DNA from: Bacteroidales bacterium
GTDB lineage: Bacteria > Bacteroidota > Bacteroidia > Bacteroidales > UBA932
Direction of reading: 5' to 3'
DNA: 36,810 nucleotides
Assembly: GCA_017560825.1 (NCBI GenBank)
Contig: JAFZED010000062.1
Span: 1 to 36,810, forward strand
Position numbers and translations under genes: made by a program. Positions 15,327-25,627 of this stretch are shown in pieces. The notes under the pieces were generated by a model. It was not told where the DNA came from, did not search any database, and was given only the letters and a program-made list of their open reading frames with translations. How positions within the stretch are numbered: the first letter of the stretch is position 1; each line of letters starts with the position of its first letter.

Positions 15327-16340
15327 ATGACAGATGATTTTGCGAAATACGGTTTCCCCGATGGGAAAAGATATAATTCCTTTGTCGGTTATTTCAAGAG
15401 GAAATATGGCGAGCGTCTGCAGAAGATAGTGCTGGACGCCGGCTTCACCTGCCCGAACCGTGACGGCAAGGTCGGCAGGGGAGGGTGCACCTATTGCGAC
15501 AATGCCGCTTTCCACCCTTCGTACAGCACCGCAGGCAAGAGCCTTCACCAGCAGATGGATGAGGGTATTGAATTCCATAAGGTGAGGTACCGCACCACTG
15601 AGCACTATCTTGCTTATTTTCAATCATTTTCCAATACCTATGCTCCTTTGGAAAGGCTTAAGGCCTTGTATGAGGAGGCGCTTTCGCACCCGCAGGTGGT
15701 GGGCATAGTCATAGGCACCAGGCCGGACTGTGTGGATGAGGAGAAGCTGGACTATCTGGCAGATCTTGCCGGAGGCCGTGTACTGGAAGGTTGGAGCAGG
15801 TCGCTTTCGGATGGTCAGGAGCGGACTGCACCTGTGGTCATCGTGGAATACGGAATCGAGTCCTGCTATGACCGGACGCTTCTGCGTATAAACCGAGGCC
15901 ACGATTTCGAGACAGCCCGCAGAGCCGTGACGATGACTGCAGAAAGGGGACTGGATGTGGGAGTCCACTTCATTTTAGGACTTCCGGGGGAGACCAGGCA
16001 GATGATGCTTGATTCCTGCGAGCTGATCAACGCCCTTCCGATCCGTTCGGTGAAGTTCCACCAGCTCCAGATCGTCAAGGGGACAAGGATGGAGAAGGAA
16101 TATGAAGAAAAGCCTCAGGATTTTGAACGTTTCGGCCTTGAGGAATATATCGACTTCTTTGTGGATATGCTGGAGCGCCTCCGCCCGGATCTTTTCATAG
16201 AACGTTTCGTCGGCGAGGTCCCTCCACGCTTTGTCAACGAGACCCCTTGGGGCCTTATCCGCAATGTGGAACTCCTCCGCCTGCTCGAAAAATGCCTCGA
16301 AGACCGCCGGACCTGGCAGGGAAGGCTGCTGGAACGATAG
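15327..16340 (+). CDS. TIGR01212-type radical SAM protein (YhcC-like)
   Basis: 337 residues. The cluster motif is the longer-spaced form CPNRDGKVGRGGCTYC (Cys42, 54, 57), diagnostic of the YhcC/TIGR01212 group rather than plain CxxxCxxC. Further marks are IGTRPDCVDEEKL, VEYGIES, INRGHDFETARRAV and VGVHFILGLPGE. The start at ATG 15327 fits the promoter; a TTG at 15318 lies inside the -7 box. Members bind a 4Fe-4S cluster and cleave SAM; the reaction of this group is not established to my knowledge. Downstream lies a palindrome of the RAYT-associated type. Confidence 0.93.
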   Translation: MTDDFAKYGFPDGKRYNSFVGYFKRKYGERLQKIVLDAGFTCPNRDGKVGRGGCTYCDNAAFHPSYSTAGKSLHQQMDEGIEFHKVRYRTTEHYLAYFQSFSNTYAPLERLKALYEEALSHPQVVGIVIGTRPDCVDEEKLDYLADLAGGRVLEGWSRSLSDGQERTAPVVIVEYGIESCYDRTLLRINRGHDFETARRAVTMTAERGLDVGVHFILGLPGETRQMMLDSCELINALPIRSVKFHQLQIVKGTRMEKEYEEKPQDFERFGLEEYIDFFVDMLERLRPDLFIERFVGEVPPRFVNETPWGLIRNVELLRLLEKCLEDRRTWQGRLLER

Positions 16341-16393
16341 TATATCCCTTTTGAGCCTCCTGTAAGTCTCTGTGTATTAGCATTTTATGCTAG

Positions 16394-16421
16394 ATGCCTG
16401 CTGCGCTTGGTCGGCAGGCAT
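16394..16421. repeat. REP-like palindrome A
   Basis: ATGCCTGC, 12-base centre TGCGCTTGGTCG, GCAGGCAT. The same arms and the same 28-base length as palindromes B and C around the transposase gene. Confidence 0.8.
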
Positions 16422-16477
16422 TTTGTGCATATGATTGATTATCAGACAGTTGTATATTGCGCTCCGCTGCCCTTCCT

Positions 16478-16514
16478 CCTCCCCTTGCTGCCCCCTGCCT
16501 CCCCTTGCTGCCCC
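16478..16514. repeat. Pyrimidine-rich tandem repeat
   Basis: CCTCCCCTTGCTGCCCC occurs at 16478-16494 and again at 16498-16514 (20-base period) within a C/T-rich stretch of about 65 bases. The 427-base gap 16341-16767 holds this, palindromes A and B, and no supported gene. Confidence 0.75.
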
Positions 16515-16696
16515 TCCCTTCGCCGCCCTCGCATATAAAATAAACCAATTCCTGAATAAATCACACGATCATAAAATTTATTCGCCACATTTTTCTTTTT
16601 TTTAAACAAGTTTTCCCCTGTAAGCTCTAGTTTTGTCCTGGCAGATGCGCTTGTTGAGTGGCACGTAAAGGCTTGATTATCAGCAATATGCTGATT

Positions 16697-16724
16697 ATGC
16701 CTGCCGCACGGATACAGCAGGCAT
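16697..16724. repeat. REP-like palindrome B
   Basis: ATGCCTGC, centre CGCACGGATACA, GCAGGCAT, 43 bases before the transposase ATG. It shares the centre end GGATACA and the following CTAAAGCA with palindrome C. Confidence 0.85.
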
Positions 16725-16767
16725 TTCGGCTAAAGCATTAATTATCAATATTTTAAAGGAAAGGACT

Positions 16768-17703
16768 ATGAAGAGGAGAAGAAGATTTCTGCCTGGAGAG
16801 TGCAGTCACATCTATCAGAGAACAGTGCAAGGGGTTAATATCTTCTATGACAGAGAGGATTATCTGGTCTTTTATATGATAATCTCTGTCTCAGCAAGGA
16901 AATTCAAAGTGAAAATCATAAAAATGTGCCTGATGATAGATCACATACACATTCTCGTAGAAGCGGATTCGTGCAAAGAGATGGCTGATTTTGTAAGGCA
17001 TTATACGTCTGTCTTTGTCAGAGAATATAACGACTCGATAGGAAGGAAAGGTCAGCTGATGCACAAAAGTTTCGGCAGTGCTCCCAAAAAAGGAAATAAA
17101 AAGACAAGGTCAGCCATTATCTACATCGGAAATAATCCCGTTGAAAAGAAAATATGTAGGAGTGCGGAAGAATACAGATGGAATTTTATTGCATATTTTG
17201 GTAAAATGAATCCTTTTTCGAAGGCCGTTCCGGAATCTTGCTGCAGTAAAATGCTTAGGAGGGCAAAAAGGGAAGTCAGTCTTAGCGTTGCTGCAAACTG
17301 TTATATCAATTACGCCAGGCTCAGATGGTTTATGCGTAGGATTGATGATGAAGAAAAGGAAATATTGACCGATTATATTGTAACTGAATATATGCCGTTT
17401 GACTTACAGACCCTGTGGTCTTATTATGAAGATGAGGGGCAGATGATTGCTGCAATGAACGCAAGCACGGGAAGTGAATATGACATAAAGGAAAAAGTGA
17501 CACATCATTCTGATCTGATATATGAAAGAATTAAGGATGTCGTGCGAAAAGAAACCGGGTTGGATACAGTGCGAAAAGTGACGGTTCTGCCTGAAGGTGA
17601 AAAAGTTGAAATGCTTTCAAAGATAAAGGACGCTCTGCCTGAGGCCGAATATTTCCAAATATGCAAATTTCTTCACGTCGCCAAAAAGAAGCGGGAATTG
17701 TAG
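16768..17703 (+). CDS. REP-associated tyrosine transposase (RAYT, Y1 family)
   Basis: 311 residues. The N-terminal domain is a Y1/HUH transposase: YQRTVQGVNIFYDREDY, LMIDHIHILVE (HUH histidines His59 and His61), then ADFVRHYTSVFVREYND, where Tyr79 or Tyr87 is the likely nucleophile, and GQLMHKSFGSAPK...YIGNNPVEKKIC, typical of Bacteroidetes members. A helical C-terminal region of about 150 residues lacks a known catalytic motif. RAYTs cut single-stranded REP palindromes and are thought to spread them without moving themselves. It is single-copy here, uninterrupted, and bracketed by palindromes A, B and C. Confidence 0.9.
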   Translation: MKRRRRFLPGECSHIYQRTVQGVNIFYDREDYLVFYMIISVSARKFKVKIIKMCLMIDHIHILVEADSCKEMADFVRHYTSVFVREYNDSIGRKGQLMHKSFGSAPKKGNKKTRSAIIYIGNNPVEKKICRSAEEYRWNFIAYFGKMNPFSKAVPESCCSKMLRRAKREVSLSVAANCYINYARLRWFMRRIDDEEKEILTDYIVTEYMPFDLQTLWSYYEDEGQMIAAMNASTGSEYDIKEKVTHHSDLIYERIKDVVRKETGLDTVRKVTVLPEGEKVEMLSKIKDALPEAEYFQICKFLHVAKKKREL

Positions 17704-17731
17704 TGCGCTGATATTCAGGGTGTTACTCTAA

Positions 17732-17759
17732 ATGCCTGCTGCGTGGATACAGCAGGCAT
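17732..17759. repeat. REP-like palindrome C
   Basis: ATGCCTGC, centre TGCGTGGATACA, GCAGGCAT, 28 bases after the transposase stop. Confidence 0.85.
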
Positions 17760-17814
17760 CTAAAGCAAGTGCCTGATAAATATGGAGTTAGGTGTGTCGC
17801 AGCGTGAATGTTAG

Positions 17815-19365
<1,551 letters not shown>

Positions 19366-19372
19366 TAAGCCT

Positions 19373-20233
19373 ATGAGGCGTATAGTTCTCATATTCATCA
19401 TAGGGATCGTCTTGCCGACATTAACGTCGTGCAGGGCGATTTCCTCCTTTTTAAGTAAAGAGGAGGCAGTGGCTGAAGTCGGCTCTGCCCGTCTTTATAG
19501 GAGTGATCTTAATATGGTGATTCCTAAAGGATTAGCCTATGAGGACAGCGTGCGCCTGGCCAAAAGTTACATAAACACTTGGGCTCTCGATCAGGTCTTC
19601 CTGTCGATAGCCGAGCAGCAGCTTTCCAAGTCGGAGAAGGATGTGACCAGGGAACTGGAGGACTACAGGACCTCTCTCCTTAAGTTCCGCTACGAGCAGC
19701 TGTATGTGAACGAACGCCTTGACACGGCAGTGTCCGATGACAAGGTGGAAGAGTATTATCAGGCGCATATGGACAAGTTCATCCTGCGCCGTCCGCTGGT
19801 CAAGGCCCGCTTCCTGAAGATATCTGCAGAGTCTCCTACTTTGAAGGAACTCAAGAAGAAGATGTCTTCCGAGGAAGTCAATGACCTTTTTGAAGCGGAC
19901 AGCCTGGCATATTCATCGGCATTGAAGTTTGAGATATGGCAGAATAATTGGGTCGATATCGCCTTGGTGGCCAGCGAGTTGGGAATGGATTACACCTCCG
20001 TTCTTGCCTCTATGAAGGGTAAGTGGGTGGAAAGGACCGACACCACAGGCATAATGACAGTGGCGTACATATCGGAAATCATATCCGAGGGTCACGCAGC
20101 TCCGATCGAGTACAGCACCCCGTCGATCAAGGATATGATAATAAGTGCCAGAAAACAGCAGCTTGTTTCCACTTTGGAACGTGATTTGCTGAATGAGGCG
20201 CGCGAAAATGGACAATTTGTAATTTTGAAATAA
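19373..20233 (+). CDS. SurA/PpiC-like lipoprotein
   Basis: 286 residues with a lipoprotein signal (VLPTLTSC, Cys20). The following helical region (VGSARLYRSDLNMVIPKGLAYEDSVRLAKSYINTWALDQVF) resembles the chaperone arm of SurA/PpiC proteins, but no complete parvulin domain is visible, so isomerase activity is doubtful. It starts seven bases after guaB and ends two bases before the next PPIase gene. It is probably a periplasmic chaperone lipoprotein for envelope proteins, cooperating with its neighbour. Confidence 0.8.
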   Translation: MRRIVLIFIIGIVLPTLTSCRAISSFLSKEEAVAEVGSARLYRSDLNMVIPKGLAYEDSVRLAKSYINTWALDQVFLSIAEQQLSKSEKDVTRELEDYRTSLLKFRYEQLYVNERLDTAVSDDKVEEYYQAHMDKFILRRPLVKARFLKISAESPTLKELKKKMSSEEVNDLFEADSLAYSSALKFEIWQNNWVDIALVASELGMDYTSVLASMKGKWVERTDTTGIMTVAYISEIISEGHAAPIEYSTPSIKDMIISARKQQLVSTLERDLLNEARENGQFVILK

Positions 20234-20235
20234 AT

Positions 20236-21618
20236 ATGAAGCGATTCCGCATACAGAAACTTATGGCGGCTGCTGTGGTGTTTTGTGCCGCAGCTGTTGC
20301 CGCATCTGCGCAGAAATATAACAACGGTCTGATTGACAAGACTATAGCCGTTGTCGGCAACGAGTTCATTATGCTTTCAGAGCTTGAGGAAGAGATGAAG
20401 GCACAGGGATTCGGCTATATGTCCGACAAGACCGGCAGATGCGAGCTTCTTGAGAATATGATGACCACCAAGCTCTTCCTTATGCAGGCAAGAGTGGACT
20501 CCATTGAGGTAAACAAGGATATGGTGGAGAGCAACCTCGACGATTATATGGCCAACATCCTTACCTACTATGGCGGTGAGGAAGGCGTCGAGAAGCAGTA
20601 TGGCAAGCCGATATACAAGATCCGTCAGGATCTCCGTGCGGACCTTCAGGACAAGACTCTTGCGGAGCAGATGCAGCAGGAGATCGCAAAGAAGATTCCG
20701 GAGCTGACACCTTATGATGTCCAGCAGTTCGTGGACGCGACTGATCCTGAGGACCTTCCGCTTGTACCGATGAAGTACCAGCTCAGCCAGATCTGCATCT
20801 ATCCGGACAGAGAAGCGGCAAACATCGCAGTAAAGGAGCGCCTTCTAGCAATCCGCGAGCGTATCATCAACGGTGAGAAGTTCTCGACTCTGGCACGTAT
20901 ATATTCGCAGGACCCGGGCAGTGCAAGAAAAGGCGGTGAACTCGGAATGGCCTCTAAGGACATCTTCTGGCCTGTATTCTCGGATGCGGCTATGTCGCTC
21001 AAGCCGGGCGTGGTGTCTCAGATTGTAGAGACTCCGGACGGATTCCACATCATCGAGGTCCTCGAGAAAAAAGGAAATATGTTCAATGCGCGCCACATCC
21101 TTCTCAAGCCTGAGTACACTACTGAGGATATGGAAAAAGGTTTCCGCGTGCTTGACAGCCTTAAGACAGAGCTTGCAAATGAGGCTGTGACTTTTGAACT
21201 TGCAGCGCGTTTCTATTCTGAGGACCCTGCAACAAGGACAAACGGAGGCCAGATGGCCGACCCGTCTTCTGGTTCATCATATTTCGAGATCGACCAGCTC
21301 AAGCCTCAGGACTATGCTGCTATCAAGGATCTCAAGGAAGGTGAGATTTCAGAGCCGTTCTCTTCACTTGACAACGAAGGAAGAAACGGTAACACAGTCT
21401 ATAAGATCATCAGAGTGGACAAGATCATTCCGGCTCATCCGGCATCCTTCTCGAAGGATTACACTTTGCTTCTAGGCTATGCCAAGAACAATCTCCAGAT
21501 GAAGGCCATCAACGATTTCATCGATTCCAAGATCAAGTCTACCTACATAATCATAGACCCTCTCTTCAAAGACTGCTCATTCGAGCGTGACGGCTGGGAG
21601 GAAAAGTTCCGTAAATAA
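20236..21618 (+). CDS. SurA-type periplasmic peptidyl-prolyl isomerase
   Basis: 460 residues. A signal peptide (about 1-25, ending AASAQ) precedes a SurA N-domain (IDKTIAVVGNEFIMLSELEEE) and two parvulin domains: about 177-282 (QLSQICIYP..FSTLARIYSQDPGSARKGGELG..) and about 284-395 (FNARHILLKPE..TFELAARFYSEDPATRTNGGQM). The organisation equals E. coli SurA, which escorts outer-membrane proteins. It sits between the SurA-like lipoprotein and the OstA-like gene. Confidence 0.93.
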   Translation: MKRFRIQKLMAAAVVFCAAAVAASAQKYNNGLIDKTIAVVGNEFIMLSELEEEMKAQGFGYMSDKTGRCELLENMMTTKLFLMQARVDSIEVNKDMVESNLDDYMANILTYYGGEEGVEKQYGKPIYKIRQDLRADLQDKTLAEQMQQEIAKKIPELTPYDVQQFVDATDPEDLPLVPMKYQLSQICIYPDREAANIAVKERLLAIRERIINGEKFSTLARIYSQDPGSARKGGELGMASKDIFWPVFSDAAMSLKPGVVSQIVETPDGFHIIEVLEKKGNMFNARHILLKPEYTTEDMEKGFRVLDSLKTELANEAVTFELAARFYSEDPATRTNGGQMADPSSGSSYFEIDQLKPQDYAAIKDLKEGEISEPFSSLDNEGRNGNTVYKIIRVDKIIPAHPASFSKDYTLLLGYAKNNLQMKAINDFIDSKIKSTYIIIDPLFKDCSFERDGWEEKFRK

Positions 21619-21638
21619 GACCTTTTCTGCAGCGTCAT

Positions 21639-24392
21639 ATGTCTTTTTTCAGGAAGTTGATACTTTCAGCAGTCGCTTTGACCGCCTGCCTGTCCCTCTC
21701 TGCACAGAACAAGAAATCTGAAGAGAAGGACAGTCTTGTTGTGTTGCTCAGCTCCAAATCAGCCCAGATGGTGGACATCGAGGGAGCACGTTACAGAAAA
21801 GTAGTCGGTCCGGCACGTTTCCTCCACAACAACACCTACCTCATATGTGACACAGCCTTGTGGAATGTCGAGACAAAGATCATCGACGCGTGGGGCAACG
21901 TGAGCGTGCTTCAGGAAGAGACAGTGCTGACAAGTGAGAACCTCAAGTACTTGATCGATGAGGACCTGGTTCAGTTCAGAGGAGCTATGGTACAGCTCAC
22001 TGATAAGGATCACAACACATTGAGGACCAGGCATCTGGACTATAACACCAAGGACTCGGTCGCTATCTTTATGAACGGTGGTGCGATGCGTGACAAGGAT
22101 GGCCAGATCATCGAAAGCCGCACTGGTACCTACGATTCAAAGATAAATACGTTTACGTTCAACAATGATGTGAATATGTTCACCGACTCCGTCTTCGTGA
22201 AGACAAAGGAGCTGGTGTACGAGTCCGATCTGGACCTTGCAACCTTCGGAAGTGCCACAGATGTGTGGAAGGATGAGAATATGCTTTCTTCCAACCGAGG
22301 TTGGTACGACAGAGGACGTGAACTCTTCTTTTTTGCAGACAAGGTACACGTGATGTCAGAGGATCAGGAAGCCTGGTGCGACACCCTGTTCTTCCACAGG
22401 TCGACATCTGACATTGAAATGCTTGGAAACACGCAGATCACAGACACCACACGAAACGTATTTGCACTGGCAGGAAGAGTTGAGTACATAGACACCCTGT
22501 CTAAAGTCACCCTCACCCGCAAACCTGCTGTCATCTCTCAGACAGAGGACCAGAGTGGTGCGATCGACACAGTCTACCTTGGAGCAGACAGGCTTGTCTA
22601 CTACACTCAGATGAAGTTTGAGATCAGTGACGCTGTCAATGCGGATGCAGACAAGAGGCTTAAGTCACTTGAAGTGGATCCGGTGGGCGAATTCCGCAGG
22701 AAAGCGGCTGAAGCCGCTGCGAAGGCTGCGGAAGAAGAAGCCAAGAAGGATCCGAACTATCGCCCGAAGGCATCCAAGCCAAAAGGTAATGCCGCACCGC
22801 CCGAACCCACAGGAAGGCCTACCAGGGTAGCTCCTTCGTCAGGTGGGGCAACGCCGAACCCTCAGACAAGACCGCAGAGACCGACAAGACCAGAAAGACC
22901 AGAAAGACCAGAAAGACCGGTACCTTCATCAAATGGGGATATAAAGACATCTGTAGACCAGCCAGCTGCCAAAGATTCGTTGTCAGTCAAAGACTCACTG
23001 TCGATTCCTGATTCTCTGGCAATGCCGGATTCACTCGCAGTAACAGATTCCTTGGCTGTCGCCGACAGTCTGGATATGACACCGAAGGACTCCACACGTA
23101 TCGGCTTCCTGCAGGCAGTAGGAAAGGTAAAGATATATAAGAAGGACATCCAGGTCGCCTGTGACTCCCTTCTGTACTGCGACCTCGACTCGCTTGCACG
23201 TCTGTATAAGGAACCGCTTATATGGCAGGAAATTACAAGACAGTACTCTGCCGACAGCGTGACCCTTATGATAAAGGACGGAAAGATGCAGAAGGCCAGC
23301 CTTATGTCCAATGCATTCATAGTCATAAAGGAGGATGAGAAGAGTTTTGACCAGATCAAGGGCACTGAAATGCTTGCCTACTTTGGCTCAGAAGGAGAGC
23401 TCGTCCGTTTCGATGTGCTCGGAGGTGCGTCTGCTCTCTTCTACCTTGAGGAAAACGGAGTGCTCGCGACAGTCAACAAACCGGAGTCAAAGATGCTTTC
23501 TGCAGTCCTGAAGGATGGAGAGATCCAAAGGATATATTATTTCGAAGAGGCAAAGAATGACGGCTACCCAGTCGTGCAGATGACGGCCGACGACAAGCAG
23601 TTGAAAGGATTCAACTGGCTTCCCGAGAGGCGTCCGGCAGACAGAAAGGCAGTGACGCCTCTGTCCCTTCGTCCAAGCGAAAGACTCAGATATGCGGCAC
23701 ATCCTCGTGCCAAGTACAAGCAGACAGACATATATTTCCCTGGATATATGAACGATGTCTATCGCCAGATAGAGGTCCGCGATTCTCTCCGCAGAGTCCG
23801 TGAATGGGAAAGACAGATCGCTGAACAGGAAGCTGCGGAAAAGGCACGTCTTGACAGCTTGGCTGCGACGGATTCTCTTGCAACTGGCACTTCTTTGACA
23901 GATTCTTTAAGTACAGGACCTGCCAGACTGCCTGTTTCGGATTCTCTCTCTGTCAGTCGTGACTCTTTATCAGCACATAGAGACTCACTGGCAACCAGTC
24001 TGGATTCACTTGCCCTGTCTGACTCCCTGGCAGTAATGGACTCTGTAACTGTGACAGAGCCGACAAAGGAGGAACTCAGAGCTGCAGCAAAGGCAGAAAA
24101 GGCCAGAATCAAGGCTGAGAAGAAGGCCGCACGTGAGCTGAAACGTCAGGAAAGGCAGGCAGCCAAGGAAGCCCGCTGGGCAGAACTCGATAAGAGGGAT
24201 GCTGAAAAAGCGGCAGCCAAAGAGGCCAAACTGAAGGCAAAAGAACGCGAACGCAAACGCAAAGCCCTCGAAGACGCAGCCCGCCAGGCCGAAAAAGACG
24301 CCCAAACCCTCGAAAAATACAGAAGAAAATTCGAAGCACAAAAAGCCGCCGAATCCGCCAAGGCAGCCAGTAGCAAATCTTCGAAAAAATAA
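21639..24392 (+). CDS. OstA/LptA-like outer-membrane biogenesis protein with DSL repeats
   Basis: 917 residues. A signal peptide (ALTACLSLSAQ) is followed by an OstA-like N-terminal half built of beta repeats (VEGPARFLHNNTYLICDTALWN-like text, AWGNVSVLQEETVLTSENL, MNGGAMRDKDGQIIESRTGTY). Similar domains carry lipopolysaccharide across the periplasm. Unusual additions: a Lys/Pro stretch with RPERPERPERP from a 9-bp tandem repeat (about 22870-22918), Ser-Leu-Asp repeats of the form xDSLxx around 440-485 and 730-805, and a Lys/Ala/Glu-rich coiled tail to the C-terminus. It starts 20 bases after the SurA gene, in the same operon. Confidence 0.88.
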   Translation: MSFFRKLILSAVALTACLSLSAQNKKSEEKDSLVVLLSSKSAQMVDIEGARYRKVVGPARFLHNNTYLICDTALWNVETKIIDAWGNVSVLQEETVLTSENLKYLIDEDLVQFRGAMVQLTDKDHNTLRTRHLDYNTKDSVAIFMNGGAMRDKDGQIIESRTGTYDSKINTFTFNNDVNMFTDSVFVKTKELVYESDLDLATFGSATDVWKDENMLSSNRGWYDRGRELFFFADKVHVMSEDQEAWCDTLFFHRSTSDIEMLGNTQITDTTRNVFALAGRVEYIDTLSKVTLTRKPAVISQTEDQSGAIDTVYLGADRLVYYTQMKFEISDAVNADADKRLKSLEVDPVGEFRRKAAEAAAKAAEEEAKKDPNYRPKASKPKGNAAPPEPTGRPTRVAPSSGGATPNPQTRPQRPTRPERPERPERPVPSSNGDIKTSVDQPAAKDSLSVKDSLSIPDSLAMPDSLAVTDSLAVADSLDMTPKDSTRIGFLQAVGKVKIYKKDIQVACDSLLYCDLDSLARLYKEPLIWQEITRQYSADSVTLMIKDGKMQKASLMSNAFIVIKEDEKSFDQIKGTEMLAYFGSEGELVRFDVLGGASALFYLEENGVLATVNKPESKMLSAVLKDGEIQRIYYFEEAKNDGYPVVQMTADDKQLKGFNWLPERRPADRKAVTPLSLRPSERLRYAAHPRAKYKQTDIYFPGYMNDVYRQIEVRDSLRRVREWERQIAEQEAAEKARLDSLAATDSLATGTSLTDSLSTGPARLPVSDSLSVSRDSLSAHRDSLATSLDSLALSDSLAVMDSVTVTEPTKEELRAAAKAEKARIKAEKKAARELKRQERQAAKEARWAELDKRDAEKAAAKEAKLKAKERERKRKALEDAARQAEKDAQTLEKYRRKFEAQKAAESAKAASSKSSKK

Positions 24393-24397
24393 AACAA

Positions 24398-24434
24398 ACA
24401 TCCACGAAGTGCCTATGTACTTCGTGGATGTTTT
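24398..24434 (+). terminator. Terminator of the guaB-OstA run (CCACGAAG family)
   Basis: Perfect 13-bp stem ACATCCACGAAGT/ACTTCGTGGATGT with an 8-base loop and TTTT. Its core CCACGAAG/CTTCGTGG recurs in two more terminators downstream. Confidence 0.88.
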
Positions 24435-24470
24435 GGTAAGAAAGAAGAATGTCATATGAATGATTCCCTG

Positions 24471-24478
24471 TATCTTTG
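24471..24478 (+). promoter_or_regulatory. -7 box of the 251-residue lipoprotein gene
   Basis: TATCTTTG, 27 bases before the ATG at 24506. The segment from here into the signal peptide is duplicated at 25600 onward. Confidence 0.65.
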
Positions 24479-24505
24479 TACATATTATGTTGTATACTAT
24501 ATACT

Positions 24506-25261
24506 ATGAATAAACTGTTTTCTAAAATCGCATTTCTTTTTTCCGGACTCATCTTTTTGATGTCTTGTGAAAGAGTTACTTATCAGGATGAAGTTGTCTA
24601 TGCAGTTACAACAGGGAAGAGTATATCCTCGATCAGCATTTTCAATGCGAAAGACGAGTTGCTCCATAAGTATGATTATATATACGATAGTTCAGGTAAT
24701 GTTGTAAGTGTTGATAATGATGGAGTTCTCTATACTTATCAATATGATGACGCTCTGCTTGTCAGTATTAGCTGCGATGATACATATAATTCTACTTGGG
24801 TCTTGACATATGACGAAAATCATAAGCTCGACGAATATTTTGTATATATGAATGGCGATTTTGTCATAAAATACACATTTGATTATGATGGAGATAGAAT
24901 TTCTTGTTTCAATATACTGAATAGAGAAGAATCAGATATTGTGAAAATAACGATGTCTTATGCTTGGGAAGGTTTCAATTTAGCCAGCATTGGAAGCATA
25001 GAGTTTACCTATAAAGATATCATAGATAATTTCAATGTGCCGATTCCAGAATTGCAGTTACCATCTTATGGGTTATTCTTGGATCCTCTGTTCGATGGCT
25101 TCTCGTGTTCGGAAAATTTGATACAAACCTCCAAGGCAAGTAATTTAAACGAATTTGAGTACTTGAGAAATGAAGATGGGGATATATGCCGCATAGATGT
25201 TGACAGCGGCAGGCTTTATTATATAATAGAATATGCCGAATGTTCTGAAGCGAGAAGATAA
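24506..25261 (+). CDS. Hypothetical lipoprotein with YD/RHS-like repeats
   Basis: 251 residues with signal MNKLFSKIAFLFSGLIFLMSC (Cys21 lipidation). The mature part is Asp/Tyr-rich with beta-hairpin motifs such as YDYIYDSSGNVVSVDNDG and YTYQYDDALLVSI, which recall YD/RHS-type or DUF4595-like surface proteins. No catalytic motif. A TTG at 24476 lies inside the promoter box, so ATG 24506 is chosen. AT-rich compared with the genes before it. Followed by its own terminator. Function unknown. Confidence 0.8.
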   Translation: MNKLFSKIAFLFSGLIFLMSCERVTYQDEVVYAVTTGKSISSISIFNAKDELLHKYDYIYDSSGNVVSVDNDGVLYTYQYDDALLVSISCDDTYNSTWVLTYDENHKLDEYFVYMNGDFVIKYTFDYDGDRISCFNILNREESDIVKITMSYAWEGFNLASIGSIEFTYKDIIDNFNVPIPELQLPSYGLFLDPLFDGFSCSENLIQTSKASNLNEFEYLRNEDGDICRIDVDSGRLYYIIEYAECSEARR

Positions 25262-25263
25262 GA

Positions 25264-25302
25264 AACAGCCACGAAGCAACGTTGAAGCTTCGTGGCTGTT
25301 TT
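25264..25302 (+). terminator. Terminator, CCACGAAG family
   Basis: 14-bp perfect stem AACAGCCACGAAGC/GCTTCGTGGCTGTT, 9-base loop, TTTT. Both this one and the terminator at 24398 are followed by GGTAAG. Confidence 0.88.
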
Positions 25303-25383
25303 GGTAAGGAAGGCAGAAGGATTGGCAAAATGCCGTGTTTTAAACTTGTTATCATAAGAAATCTGCCTTCCTTATGCTGTATA

Positions 25384-25573
25384 ATATAAAAGAGGTGCAG
25401 TCCGGCCCACACCTCTCTAAGCTTACCACGGCTTGATTGATAGATAGGTCGTCCTGCACCAAAGGCACAAGACCACCTATCGCCCTATCAATCATTCGTT
25501 TGTGGTAATTTAGAGAGGTGACGATAGGGGTAAAAATATGTCAATTATATTGTTGGTATAAAACTCAACTTAC
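25384..25573 (-). ncRNA. Structured non-coding RNA, 6S-like candidate
   Basis: On the minus strand a TAACTTTG box at 25580-25587 predicts a start near 25573. The transcript folds into a long rod: ACCTCTCTAA with TTAGAGAGGT, then TACCAC/GTGGTA, an internal bubble (AAACGAAT opposite AAGCC), GATTGATAG/CTATCAATC, and a further stem up to a TTT loop near 25460. It ends with a terminator AGAGGTG/CACCTCT plus TTTTATATT. The length (about 190) and rod-with-bubble shape recall 6S RNA, including the Bacteroidales-1 type. The terminator arm competes with the outer rod stem. No coding potential is seen. That an RNA exists is well supported; the 6S identity is inference. Confidence 0.55.
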
Positions 25574-25579
25574 TGATTG

Positions 25580-25587
25580 CAAAGTTA
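25580..25587 (-). promoter_or_regulatory. -7 box of the ncRNA candidate
   Basis: Minus-strand TAACTTTG, divergent from the promoter of the TPR regulator. Confidence 0.55.
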
Positions 25588-25599
25588 ATCAATTTTCTG

Positions 25600-25607
25600 T
25601 ATCTTAG
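25600..25607 (+). promoter_or_regulatory. Probable -7 box of the TPR regulator gene
   Basis: TATCTTAG differs from TAnnTTTG at one base. It is the duplicated counterpart of TATCTTTG at 24471, at the same place relative to the paralogous signal peptide. Confidence 0.5.
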
Positions 25608-25627
25608 TACATATAATGTTCTATACT

